Shown here in pieces: positions 1 to 8,925 of a stretch of 64,000 nucleotides of DNA. The position numbers and the translations under genes are program-made. The notes beneath the pieces were generated by a model, which did not search any database, had not been told where the DNA came from, and worked only from the letters and a program-made list of their open reading frames with translations. This DNA is from Campylobacter lari (GTDB lineage Bacteria > Campylobacterota > Campylobacteria > Campylobacterales > Campylobacteraceae), in assembly GCF_004357905.1 (NCBI RefSeq), contig NZ_SMTT01000004.1, forward strand, positions 1 through 64,000, given 5' to 3'. How positions within the stretch are numbered: position 1 is the first letter of the stretch; every line of letters starts with the position of its first letter.

Positions 1-996
1 TAGCAATTTTGAAGAAAAAAAGTAAATAGCAAAACATGAAATAAACAATATAATAATAGAAAAAATAATTTGCTTATATGCGTCTTTTAAAACCAACATT
101 TCCAACTCATCTTGCTTTTGAGTTGCACAAGCAATATAGCTTACTTTAGCTTTTGAATTATCTATATTAGCGCAAATTCCAAATCTTTCTTCTTGTGTAT
201 CAACGCTTATATATTCAAATGTTTTATAATCTCCAAATTGCTGATGATATTTTTTTATCTCTTCTATACTTGGATGTTGAGTTAAGATTAGTGATTTATT
301 ATTTGATGCAAAAGGAATAGAGCTTGTTGTATCAAAAACAAAAACATTTCCTGGAAGTTTTTCAAAGGTCTTTTGCAAAGATGTTAGCAGTAAATCAACA
401 CCTAAAACACCTATCAACTTACCATTTTTCTTGATCGGGGTAGAATAAGTAAAACTAGGTAATTTTGTAACAGAATCTTCATAAACATCGCTTATAAACA
501 CTCCATCATTTGCAATAGCCCCTTTATACCAGTCTCTAGAAGTAGCATCGTAACTTGGATCATCATAAGAAGAAACTCCACCACCTCTTTTTCTAAAATT
601 AACTCCTTTTTTATCAGAAACAGTATCGCTTACAAGCATAGTTCCATCGGGAAAACCAACATAGACAGCTAAAGTATTTGATCCATCTTTAAAAATTTTT
701 AAATCATCTCCTAGTATTTGCTCCATAGAATCAAAATTTAAAACTTGATTTTTTCCCAAAGAATCAATGTATTTTTTTATGGCAAGTAAAATATCTATAT
801 AACCATCAACATATCCTTCCACTTGAGTTTCTGTGATCAATAAATAATCTTCATTCGCTTGTTTACTGTTTGAAATTAAATTATTTCTACTAGAAACAAA
901 TGCCATTATAGTGATTATTGATAAAGCTAAAAAGACAATAACACCAACAACAATGGACAATTTATTTTTCACACTCATTTGTGTATTTACATTCAT
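1..996 (-). CDS. Methyl-accepting chemotaxis protein, N-terminal part (cut by window edge)
   Basis: Chemoreceptor reading leftwards off the window; about 332 codons are visible with no stop, so the cytoplasmic signalling domain lies outside. The start at 996 follows AAGGAG. A first membrane helix lies near residues 14-36 and a second near 308-330, with a periplasmic double-Cache domain between them. That domain carries Y149-x4-R154-x-W156-Y157, then Y172 and D201, which matches the known amino-acid-binding motif of dCache_1 receptors. The fold and receptor class are secure. Amino-acid binding is inferred from the motif, and the particular ligand cannot be read. It is probably transcribed on its own, because the next gene to the right ends at 1075. 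Confidence 0.9.
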   Translation of the reverse strand, partial: MNVNTQMSVKNKLSIVVGVIVFLALSIITIMAFVSSRNNLISNSKQANEDYLLITETQVEGYVDGYIDILLAIKKYIDSLGKNQVLNFDSMEQILGDDLKIFKDGSNTLAVYVGFPDGTMLVSDTVSDKKGVNFRKRGGGVSSYDDPSYDATSRDWYKGAIANDGVFISDVYEDSVTKLPSFTYSTPIKKNGKLIGVLGVDLLLTSLQKTFEKLPGNVFVFDTTSSIPFASNNKSLILTQHPSIEEIKKYHQQFGDYKTFEYISVDTQEERFGICANIDNSKAKVSYIACATQKQDELEMLVLKDAYKQIIFSIIILFISCFAIYFFSSKLL

Positions 997-1074
997 ATAT
1001 CTCCTTTTTTGTATTTAAATTGAAGTATTTTAGTAAATATATTTTATCAAAAAAATAATAAATTTTAATAAAAA

Positions 1075-1815
1075 TTATATATTATGACAAAATATTTGTT
1101 TATTATTTAAAATAATACTCTGCTGGTTTAGTGAAGAAAAATGAGGTATATAAGCATAACCGCTAATAGGATTTATAACTATACATATATGCTGATCTTG
1201 TTTATTAGATAATCTTATAATGCAATCATTATTAAAAGAAGCAAGTTTATCATAAGGACGCATAGCATTTTTCAAAGGTGTATATAAGCGACCATAATCA
1301 TCAAAAATTAAACGCGTACTTCCCTTGCAAGCACCTTCAAACAAAACTTTTGAAATACCATATGTTTTTTCTATATTATATTTTAAATTCGCCTTAGAAT
1401 CATTTTGATTTATTACTCCGCTTTGTCCTGAGTTCATCAATAAGTTTGGATTAATTAAATCAACAGCTATTTCTCTGTCTTTATTAATCATGTTTTTACC
1501 TATATTTGCATTACCATCACCATTTTTATCTAAAAAAATAGTATAAGTTTGTTCATTATTTGTAGCTGACTTTGAGCGTATGAAATATAATTGCCATTTG
1601 GCTTTAAACCACTCTCGTTTAGCAATGTTAAATTCTTTTACTCTAAAATCATTTTGTATTAATGCTAAATGTCTTGTGTATTTAATATCATTTAAAATTT
1701 GTTCAGCCCCTAAACGCAAATAGTCAGGTTTGTAATAAAAATACCCCATAGAAAACAATAAAGACAATATAATACAAACAAAAACTAGTTCTATTAAAGT
1801 AAAAGCTTGTTTCAT
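1075..1815 (-). CDS. Type II secretion / competence-type pseudopilin
   Basis: 246 residues starting MKQAFTLIELVF, a class III signal (prepilin) sequence: a short basic leader, a cleavage site, F at +1, E at +5 and a hydrophobic helix of about 20 residues. The residue before cleavage is Ala where Gly is usual, though processing peptidases tolerate it. The rest is a soluble, Asn/Lys-rich domain with Cys residues in the C-terminal half. Campylobacter has no type IV pili but uses pseudopilins with the Cts system for DNA uptake, so a role there is inferred; the size suggests CtsG, but I could not confirm this. The start overlaps the stop of the upstream membrane protein gene by 4 bp, indicating translational coupling. 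Confidence 0.75.
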   Translation of the reverse strand: MKQAFTLIELVFVCIILSLLFSMGYFYYKPDYLRLGAEQILNDIKYTRHLALIQNDFRVKEFNIAKREWFKAKWQLYFIRSKSATNNEQTYTIFLDKNGDGNANIGKNMINKDREIAVDLINPNLLMNSGQSGVINQNDSKANLKYNIEKTYGISKVLFEGACKGSTRLIFDDYGRLYTPLKNAMRPYDKLASFNNDCIIRLSNKQDQHICIVINPISGYAYIPHFSSLNQQSIILNNKQIFCHNI

Positions 1816-2969
1816 TTTATATAATAATAAATTTTATGCTTACCTAAACTAACATATATCTTACTAGCTTTTTTACTAGAATGAAGTTCTAATTTACCTT
1901 TGGAAATACCATAAAATTTAAGTCTTAAAGCTAACTCTTTATCTTTAGTGAAAATATGTGTAAAATTTCTTTGTTTTAATTTTAAAGACAATTCTTTAGC
2001 AATATGATAATCATAAGCAAAATGTTTTTTTGGATCTTTTAATAAATAATAAAAACTTTGATTAAAAATAATACCAAGATAAAAAAATAGTAAAAAAACT
2101 AAAGAGCATTCTATAAAAATTTTATGTTTTAGGCGTAATTGTGGCATTCTTGAGCGATAAGAAGACATTAAATAACGAACTAATAATGGAGTACAAACTA
2201 CACAAAAAGGTAAAAAGTCTTCTAAAAAAAGTCTTTGTCTTATAGAAAAAATCAAACAAAAAACAAAAGTAGTTGCACTAATAAACCATAAAAGAGGTTT
2301 ATCATCTTGTAAAAGAATTCTATAAATAACATAAAAAAAATAAAGAAAAATTAAAGGTGAAAAGCAAGCTGCAAAAATACCTAAAGTATCTAAAAAATAT
2401 CCTTTAGGTTTTCCACTTGCATCAAAACCATAAATACTCATTGCAATAGCAAATAAAATCAAAGAGCATGCAATAAGTAATTTATCTTTTTTATATATAG
2501 CAAAAAAGAAAAAAGATAAATATAAAATTACAAAATTTCCATCTACAAAAAGAACTAAAAAAAACAAGATATAAAATAAAAAGAATTTTTTATATTCAAA
2601 CAGCACCAAAATCAAAAGCGTAAAAAATATTACTACGCTAGATTCATTGATAAGCAAAGCACTGGCTACACTACTAGGAAGTAATATAAAAAGCACAACA
2701 GAAATAAAAGCATCAAAAGAAGTTTTGGTGTATCTTAAAGCCAAAATATACAACAAAATACAACTTAAAGAATGCAACAAAACAAACGGGAGTCTTAATC
2801 CAAAATCATTTTGTCCAAGAAGAGTAGTACCAAATCTAGCAATCATAGCAATTAAGCTATGATCGTAAAAATAAATTTGTGCTTCACTATAGCTGATAGA
2901 TAAAGTGCTTACACCATATAATAAAGCACAAAAATCAAAAAATAAAACGGCTAATAAATACCTTTTCAT
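1812..2969 (-). CDS. GT-C-like integral membrane protein (ArnT/PMT family-like)
   Basis: 385 residues, almost entirely membrane-spanning, with about ten hydrophobic segments. The first periplasmic loop, about residues 20-60, has the acidic, aromatic layout and following RLPF segment seen in ArnT/PMT-type glycosyltransferases (GT-C fold), which transfer sugars from polyprenyl-phosphate donors on the outer face of the membrane. The expected acidic residue appears within the segment YSEAQIYFYDHS. The C-terminal 60 residues are a small Lys-rich soluble tail. It sits between a cytochrome c gene (6-bp gap) and a pseudopilin gene (4-bp overlap), so all appear co-transcribed. The family assignment rests on pattern only; donor and acceptor are unknown. 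Confidence 0.55.
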   Translation of the reverse strand: MKRYLLAVLFFDFCALLYGVSTLSISYSEAQIYFYDHSLIAMIARFGTTLLGQNDFGLRLPFVLLHSLSCILLYILALRYTKTSFDAFISVVLFILLPSSVASALLINESSVVIFFTLLILVLFEYKKFFLFYILFFLVLFVDGNFVILYLSFFFFAIYKKDKLLIACSLILFAIAMSIYGFDASGKPKGYFLDTLGIFAACFSPLIFLYFFYVIYRILLQDDKPLLWFISATTFVFCLIFSIRQRLFLEDFLPFCVVCTPLLVRYLMSSYRSRMPQLRLKHKIFIECSLVFLLFFYLGIIFNQSFYYLLKDPKKHFAYDYHIAKELSLKLKQRNFTHIFTKDKELALRLKFYGISKGKLELHSSKKASKIYVSLGKHKIYYYIK

Positions 2970-2975
2970 TTTTGA

Positions 2976-3509
2976 TTAGTCAAGTTTTACAGGCCCATTA
3001 CTTGCGTGAGATTGTAAAAATCTTAAAATTCTATCTTTTTCCGCATCAGTGATTTTAGCAAAACCTTGCATAGCAGATAAATATGCATCCCATTCTTCCA
3101 TTAAATGTTCTTTTGGTTTATGTGCTGCGTGACAACTTGTGCAAGTATCATAATAAGTTAATTCTATCTCATCCCAAGCAAGAATTTCTTGATCGGTCAA
3201 ATCTTTACTTTTAACTAAAAATTCCATTTCATTACTTGCATTTTTACCATTTAAAGTAAGTAAAAGATAAATTCCATCTTTGGTATAAGCAAGGCTTTTT
3301 GGATTTGACTCCACAACCTCACCTTTGACTTTAATTAAAGAGTATTCACCTTCTTCTTTTATAAGCTCCACTTTAGAGCCTTCATAAATTTGTCCTACTA
3401 CTTTTTTACTAGCACTATCTAAAAGATCTACTTTTTCATTAAAAATAAACATATCTTTAGCAAACAAAGCACTAGCTAAAAAAGTTAATGTCAATATAAT
3501 TTTCTTCAT
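2976..3509 (-). CDS. Periplasmic monohaem c-type cytochrome, partner of the TorA-like reductase
   Basis: 177 residues with a Sec signal peptide of about 17 residues. An SH3-like segment (about 25-75) is followed by one haem site, CTSCH, near residue 122, with a candidate Met ligand in SAMQGFA. It begins one base after the stop of the molybdoenzyme gene, so the two are translated from one message. In C. jejuni the same pair (Cj0264c/Cj0265c, from memory) carries out TMAO/DMSO-dependent respiration, with the cytochrome passing electrons from the menaquinol pool to the reductase. The function here is inferred from that pairing. Confidence 0.85.
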   Translation of the reverse strand: MKKIILTLTFLASALFAKDMFIFNEKVDLLDSASKKVVGQIYEGSKVELIKEEGEYSLIKVKGEVVESNPKSLAYTKDGIYLLLTLNGKNASNEMEFLVKSKDLTDQEILAWDEIELTYYDTCTSCHAAHKPKEHLMEEWDAYLSAMQGFAKITDAEKDRILRFLQSHASNGPVKLD

Positions 3510-3510
3510 T

Positions 3511-5904
3511 TTAAGCTCCTATGATTTCTGGTGGTGTAGTTGAATTATAAGGTTTTATAACTTCTTTTAGCTTTTTAATACCCACTAAGCAAGTATTTAC
3601 ACTAGTTGCTTGAGCCATAGTTGAAGTTGGTCTTGAGCTTGTTAAAACATTTACATGGCCTGCATTACATCTTGGCTTGCTATCGCTTACATCTTCAGGG
3701 TCATACCAAGCACCCTCTTGGATACTAATAACCCCTTCCATGATATTATCTGTTACAAAAGCACCTGCTAAAAGTGATCCACGATCATTATATACTTCTA
3801 CAACTTCTCCGTGGGTAATGCCAAGTTTTTTAGCATCATTTGTATTAATCATCACAGGCTCTCTACCTTGAATTTTATACAAATCTCTTACCCAAGTATT
3901 ATCAAGTTGAGAATGCACTCTATATCTTGGATGTGGACTTACTAAATGGAAAGGATATTTTTTAACTAATTTTTCATTACCCAGCCACTCTGCAGGCTCA
4001 AACCATGTTGGATGTGCTTTAAAATCATCTAAATTGTATTTTTCAAATTTTGGAGAATAAATTTGGATTTTTCCACTTTCTGTTGCAAGTTTATTTGCCA
4101 CAGGATCGGCTCTAAATTCAGAGTGTCTTACAAAATTATAAGCTTCTTTTGGTGGTTCAAAATGGATAAAACCTTGTTTCCAAAAGTCAGCAAATTCCAT
4201 ATAATAAGGACAATCACTTCTTCCATAAAAACCTTCAAGCCATTGTTGTTTTGTTTTATTACCTGTAAATTTTTTATGCTCTCTCTCGCCAATTCTTTTT
4301 GCTAATTCTTCGAAAATATCATAGTCATTTCTACTTTCAAAATAAGGCTCAATTACTTTTTTCATAGCATAAACATAATCTTGAGAATAAGAGCCACCAA
4401 AGCTAATATCATCTCTTTCTAAAGTTGTAGTTGAAGGTAATACAATATCTGCCATTTTTGCCATAGGAGTCCACCAAGGCTCATGTACAATTAATGTATC
4501 AAGTGTTCTTAAAGCTTTGATAAGTTCATTTGTATTTGGATGATGGCCCAATACAGAAGCGCCCACTACATACATGAGTTTAATTTTAGGATAAGTGATT
4601 TCTTTACCTTTAAATTTAACTGTTTTACCTGGATTTAAAATAGCTTCTGAAACTCTACTTGCAGGAATATTAGTATCAAGATTATTTTTACCTTGTGGTA
4701 AACCTACTGGTAATCTTACACCTGAAAATGCTTGACCACCACCTGAATAATGCATAGAAAAACCAAATCCACCACCAGGCAAGCCTACTTGACCTATCAT
4801 TGAAGCTAAAACCATTAAAGTCCAATCAGCTTGCTCGCCATGGTGTGCTCTTTGCATAGCCCAGTTACCTGCTAAAAAGGTTCTATTTTTTACAAAAGTA
4901 TCTGCTAATGCAGTAATAACTTTTTCTTCAACGCCGGTAATATTTGCAGCCCAAGCTGGAGTTTTATCAATACCATCAGTTTTTCCAAGCAAATAAGGTA
5001 AGAATTTGTCAAAACCATCAGTGTATTTTTCAATGAATTTTTTATCATATTTTCCACTTTTATATAAATAATTCATCATACCAAGCATTAAAGCAACATC
5101 AGTATTTGGACGAATCTTAATCCACTGGGCATTTAAAATTTCTGCTGTTTGAGTATATTGAGGATCGATAGTTATAAATTTAATTTTTGATTTGCTGTAT
5201 TTTTTATAATAATCATCATTACCACGATTTGCAACTTTAAAATCAATTTGATTACATTTATAAAGATCAGCTCCCCATAAAACATAAACCTGAGTGTTTT
5301 CCAAAATAACTTCATGAGAAGTTTGTAAAGAATAAACTTCCAAATCTCCTACTATGCTAGCATTTACTTTACCAGCAGCACCATTACTATACTCACCATC
5401 AGTGCCAATATGGCCACCTAAAGCGGTGTTAAAAAATCTTCCTGCTACTGAGTTACAATTGTGCAATAAACCTACATGTCCCCATGCACCATAACTTGCA
5501 TTAAATAAATTTTCAATAGGGGTTTCTTTTAATTTTTCCAATACAAGCTCTAAAGCTTTCTCCCAACTTACTCTTACAAAAGGTTCTTTACCTCTTAATT
5601 TAGGTCTTTTTTTACCTTCTAAAAAGCTTTTTCTAACACAAGGATACTTTACCCTAGTGTCTGAATAAGTTCTATCGATAATAGCATCAGTTATTACTGA
5701 AGGATGTTTATCAGATTTTTGTGGAGTAACTTTTACTATTTTTCCTTCTGAATTTACTTCAGCCCAAAAAGCACCAAAGTGAGTTGCATGAGGAATTTTT
5801 TTAGTATCGTAAAATTTTGTTTGTGCTGCCATTAAAGGATTAACGGAAGCAACTGCTGAAGTTGCAGCAAGACCTTTTAAGAATTTTCTTCTTGTTAAAC
5901 TCAT
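3511..5904 (-). CDS. torA: Tat-exported molybdopterin S/N-oxide reductase (TorA/DMSO reductase-like)
   Basis: 797 residues, the usual size for TorA/DorA/BisC enzymes. The N-terminus MSLTRRKFLKG is a twin-arginine signal, so the enzyme is folded with its bis-MGD cofactor before export to the periplasm. There is no N-terminal Cys cluster for a 4Fe-4S centre, as in the TorA/DorA branch. The segment GEYSNGAAGK near residue 170 fits the serine molybdenum ligand of that branch. It reduces N- or S-oxides as terminal electron acceptors under oxygen limitation. The adjacent monohaem cytochrome is the expected donor. Substrate preference between TMAO, DMSO and methionine sulfoxide cannot be told from sequence. 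Confidence 0.9.
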   Translation of the reverse strand: MSLTRRKFLKGLAATSAVASVNPLMAAQTKFYDTKKIPHATHFGAFWAEVNSEGKIVKVTPQKSDKHPSVITDAIIDRTYSDTRVKYPCVRKSFLEGKKRPKLRGKEPFVRVSWEKALELVLEKLKETPIENLFNASYGAWGHVGLLHNCNSVAGRFFNTALGGHIGTDGEYSNGAAGKVNASIVGDLEVYSLQTSHEVILENTQVYVLWGADLYKCNQIDFKVANRGNDDYYKKYSKSKIKFITIDPQYTQTAEILNAQWIKIRPNTDVALMLGMMNYLYKSGKYDKKFIEKYTDGFDKFLPYLLGKTDGIDKTPAWAANITGVEEKVITALADTFVKNRTFLAGNWAMQRAHHGEQADWTLMVLASMIGQVGLPGGGFGFSMHYSGGGQAFSGVRLPVGLPQGKNNLDTNIPASRVSEAILNPGKTVKFKGKEITYPKIKLMYVVGASVLGHHPNTNELIKALRTLDTLIVHEPWWTPMAKMADIVLPSTTTLERDDISFGGSYSQDYVYAMKKVIEPYFESRNDYDIFEELAKRIGEREHKKFTGNKTKQQWLEGFYGRSDCPYYMEFADFWKQGFIHFEPPKEAYNFVRHSEFRADPVANKLATESGKIQIYSPKFEKYNLDDFKAHPTWFEPAEWLGNEKLVKKYPFHLVSPHPRYRVHSQLDNTWVRDLYKIQGREPVMINTNDAKKLGITHGEVVEVYNDRGSLLAGAFVTDNIMEGVISIQEGAWYDPEDVSDSKPRCNAGHVNVLTSSRPTSTMAQATSVNTCLVGIKKLKEVIKPYNSTTPPEIIGA

Positions 5905-5965
5905 GTTTGTCCTTCCTTTTAGTTTAGTATTTAATTATATTGTATTATTTATAGCTAATAATAAA

Positions 5966-6406
5966 CTAAATTTTAATACTCCAGAAAAAATCAATCCATT
6001 CTTTAGCTTCTTTAATATAAAATTCAGGGATTAATAATGCTGAAGTTTTGTAAAAAACACTTGCTACTTTAAGCTCTAAATGAGGAAACTTTTGACTTAA
6101 GACTCTCTTAATTTCTATCATAGTTTCACCACTATCTATGATATCATCTACCAAAAGAACTTTTTTATATGAACTAAGATCAGGAATATTAAAAATTTTA
6201 ATCGTATCTAATTTTTGAGTATCTTCATAATGGATAGAATTTAAAGAAAATAAATTTCTATTACCCATACCTTCTGCTAAAAAATGGCCTAAAGTCATAC
6301 CACCTCTTGCTATAGCAAGTAAAACATCGGGATTAAATTCCTCTTTTATTTTGCGCGTAAAAGGGATAATTTCTTTTTGAAATTCTTCATAAGCATAATA
6401 ATACAT
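5966..6406 (-). CDS. Purine phosphoribosyltransferase (Gpt/Hpt-like)
   Basis: 146 residues. The PRPP-binding loop VLLVDDIIDSGET (about residues 88-100) is intact and followed by a helix, as in type I phosphoribosyltransferases. It salvages hypoxanthine, guanine or xanthine by joining the base to PRPP in the cytoplasm. I chose the ATG at 6406 because AGGAAG precedes it at good spacing; an in-frame GTG at 6412 would add two residues. It directly follows a purine-type permease gene, so uptake and salvage are coupled in one operon. Which purine it prefers is not visible. Confidence 0.85.
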   Translation of the reverse strand: MYYYAYEEFQKEIIPFTRKIKEEFNPDVLLAIARGGMTLGHFLAEGMGNRNLFSLNSIHYEDTQKLDTIKIFNIPDLSSYKKVLLVDDIIDSGETMIEIKRVLSQKFPHLELKVASVFYKTSALLIPEFYIKEAKEWIDFFWSIKI

Positions 6407-6415
6407 AATCACTTC

Positions 6416-7732
6416 CTATAAAAATTGTAATAAAAATACCAATAATGAAATTGCACTTAAAATGATAATTCCAAGATTAATTTTATCAAATTCTTTTTGC
6501 ATAATACGCATAAATAAATACGCAATAAAACCAAAAGCAAAGCCTGTTGTAATAGAATAAGTCAGCGGCATCATAATAATAATAAAAAACGCACTCACAG
6601 CTATTGCTTTATCTTTAAAATTAATATTTGCAACTTCCATAAACATTAAAACTCCAACAAGAACCAATACAGGATAAATAGAATTTGCGGGAATAGCTTT
6701 AAATACCGGTAGTAAAAATAAAGTGAAAACAAAACATATAGCAGTAACTAAAGCTGTAAGACCTGTTCTACCGCCTGCTTCAACTCCTGCTGAACTCTCC
6801 ACAAATGCCGTTACAGTAGAGGTACCAACAACTGCTCCCATAGCTGAACTAACAGCATCTACCCCTAAAGTTTTTCCTAGTTTTTTATCACCTTGTTTTG
6901 GATCATCAAATATTTTTCCTCTTGAGCCTACGCCCGTGATTGTCCCTACGCTATCAAAAAGCTGAGTAATAAAAAAAGTAAGCACTATAGGAATCATACT
7001 AAGCTCTAAAGCTCCTTTAATATCAAGCTTACCAAATATTGCACTTAAACCATTATCTCCGTTTATAACTGGCATCGATAAAAGTTGTTCTGGAAACCTA
7101 GCTCCATCAATACCAAAAATCCAAGCACACAAAGCACTTACAAAAACAGCTAAGATAAAAGCAGCTTTAATCCTCCAAGCCCAAAAAACAAAAACTAAAA
7201 ACAAACCAAATAATCCAAAAAGTACTTTAGTGCTTGAAAAATCTCCCAAGCCTACTAAAGTTGCTTCGCTTTTGGTGATAATTCCCATTTGCACAAGTCC
7301 CATAAAAGCTATAAAAGTTCCAATACCCGCTGATATAGCTTTTCTTAGATCATTTGGTATGCTTTTTATAACCCAAATTCTAAAATTAGTAAAAGATAAT
7401 AAAGTAAAAACAATACCTGATAAAAAAACAGCCCCCAAAGCACTTTGCCAAGGAATTTGATAAGTATTACACACGCTAAAAGTAAAATACGCATTTAATC
7501 CCATGCCTACACTCATAGCCACAGGAGTATTAGAGAAAAAAGCACTTAAAGTAGTAGCTATAATAGTTACCAAAGCGGTTGCTACGATTAAAGCTTCTAG
7601 TGGCATACCTGAATTACTCATTATATTAGCATTAACTGGTATAATATAAATCATTGCTAAAAAGGTAGCAATACCTGCATAAATTTCAGTTTTTACATCG
7701 CTATTATGCTCTTTAAGTTTAAAAAAATCCAT
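6416..7732 (-). CDS. NCS2-family purine permease (AzgA-like)
   Basis: 438 residues with 12-14 membrane segments, typical of the AzgA branch of NCS2 transporters, which import adenine, guanine or hypoxanthine with protons. Supporting motifs are the N-terminal KTEIYAGIATFLAMIY, the glycine-rich VGMGLNAYF near residue 77 and TVTAFVESSAGVEAGGRTG near residue 300. It lies between mqnE and the phosphoribosyltransferase gene on the same strand with gaps of 8 and 9 bp, so the three form one unit. The aminofutalosine route also releases purine bases, which would give the grouping a metabolic logic (inference). Confidence 0.9.
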   Translation of the reverse strand: MDFFKLKEHNSDVKTEIYAGIATFLAMIYIIPVNANIMSNSGMPLEALIVATALVTIIATTLSAFFSNTPVAMSVGMGLNAYFTFSVCNTYQIPWQSALGAVFLSGIVFTLLSFTNFRIWVIKSIPNDLRKAISAGIGTFIAFMGLVQMGIITKSEATLVGLGDFSSTKVLFGLFGLFLVFVFWAWRIKAAFILAVFVSALCAWIFGIDGARFPEQLLSMPVINGDNGLSAIFGKLDIKGALELSMIPIVLTFFITQLFDSVGTITGVGSRGKIFDDPKQGDKKLGKTLGVDAVSSAMGAVVGTSTVTAFVESSAGVEAGGRTGLTALVTAICFVFTLFLLPVFKAIPANSIYPVLVLVGVLMFMEVANINFKDKAIAVSAFFIIIMMPLTYSITTGFAFGFIAYLFMRIMQKEFDKINLGIIILSAISLLVFLLQFL

Positions 7733-7740
7733 TTTAATCC

Positions 7741-8805
7741 TTAATAAATTTTTAGTTCATTATATAAACTATCTCGCTCTATTGCTATATAACCTGAACT
7801 TTGAATCATCTCTATGAAGGTTTTTAAACTTAAGCCATTTGAACTTTTTGCTCCACCTGCACTTTGTATGCTTTCTTTTTCTATGGTACCATCTAAATCA
7901 TTTGCGCCAAAATCTTGAGCCACCATAGCTAAATTTATACCCATAGTTGCCCAATAAGCTTTGATATTTTTAATATTATCAAGCACTATTCTTGCTATAG
8001 CTAAAGTTTTTAAAATTTCCACCGAGCCAAGTGGCTTTTTACCTGTAATAAAACTATTATCTTGTTGCCAAACTAAAGGAATAAAAGCATTAAACCCACT
8101 TGTTTGATCTTGGAGATTTCTTAATCTTATCATGTGATTAATTCTATTTTCTCTACTTTCTATATGCCCAAATAACATAGTAGCATTACTTTGTTTGCCT
8201 TTTTCATGCCAAAGTTTGTGAATTTTTAGCCAATTTTCACTACTTACCTTACCATGACAAATTCTTTTTCTAACTTCTTCATCAAAAATTTCAGCTCCAC
8301 CACCTGGCATAGAATCAACACCATACTCAAGCATTTTTTCTATCACTTCTTCATAACTCATATCAAAAGCTCTACTTAAAAAATCAACCTCAGCAGCAGT
8401 TAGAGCTTTAATGTGTAAAAATGGATATTTTTCTTTAATCATTTTAAAAATTTCTAAATACCACTGCCATGATGTATTTTTATTGTGCGCTGAAACAATA
8501 TGAATTTCTTTCGTATCTCTTAAAACTGTCTCATCAACTATTTTCATTATCTCTTCATGTGTCATAGTGTAAGGATTAGGATTTTTCCTATGTGCTGAAA
8601 AAGCACAAAATTTACAAGTATCTGCACATATATTTGTAGGATTAATATGTCGATTGATATTAAAATAAACCTTTTTGCCATGCAAATTAGTACGAATTTT
8701 TTGCGCATATTTAGCTAAAGTAAAAAGCTCTAAATCCCAAAGTTTATTAGCCTCTTCTTCGTTTAATCTTTCTTGATTTTCTAATTTTTCTATAATTGTT
8801 TGCAT
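7741..8805 (-). CDS. mqnE: Aminofutalosine synthase MqnE (radical SAM)
   Basis: 354 residues. The radical-SAM cluster is CADTCKFC (about residues 61-68) inside a NINRHINPTNIC context typical of MqnE rather than its relative MqnC. MqnE joins the carboxyvinyl-oxybenzoate intermediate to SAM-derived adenosine to make aminofutalosine, the second step of the futalosine route to menaquinone that Campylobacter uses in place of the Men pathway. It heads a three-gene unit with a purine permease and phosphoribosyltransferase. A TATAAT at 8837-8842 on this strand is a plausible promoter. Confidence 0.92.
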   Translation of the reverse strand: MQTIIEKLENQERLNEEEANKLWDLELFTLAKYAQKIRTNLHGKKVYFNINRHINPTNICADTCKFCAFSAHRKNPNPYTMTHEEIMKIVDETVLRDTKEIHIVSAHNKNTSWQWYLEIFKMIKEKYPFLHIKALTAAEVDFLSRAFDMSYEEVIEKMLEYGVDSMPGGGAEIFDEEVRKRICHGKVSSENWLKIHKLWHEKGKQSNATMLFGHIESRENRINHMIRLRNLQDQTSGFNAFIPLVWQQDNSFITGKKPLGSVEILKTLAIARIVLDNIKNIKAYWATMGINLAMVAQDFGANDLDGTIEKESIQSAGGAKSSNGLSLKTFIEMIQSSGYIAIERDSLYNELKIY

Positions 8806-8836
8806 ATTCTTACCATATTTTTAATTTTAAACTACA

Positions 8837-8842
8837 ATTATA
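8837..8842 (-). promoter_or_regulatory. Candidate -10 box for the mqnE operon
   Basis: TATAAT on the minus strand about 32 bases upstream of the mqnE start, in an AT-rich stretch without a clear -35 box, as is usual for Campylobacter sigma-70 promoters. Confidence 0.45.
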
Positions 8843-8882
8843 ATTTTAACTTACTTAAAATTTAATACAAAGTATTTTTTGG

Positions 8883-8888
8883 TATGAT
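8883..8888 (+). promoter_or_regulatory. Candidate -10 box for the GlnD-like gene
   Basis: TATGAT preceded by a T-rich run and GG, 38 bases before the plus-strand start at 8926. Together with the minus-strand box at 8837 it makes a divergent promoter region. Confidence 0.45.
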
Positions 8889-8925
8889 TTTAATAAAAAT
8901 TTAAAGCAAGGAATAATTTTCAAAA

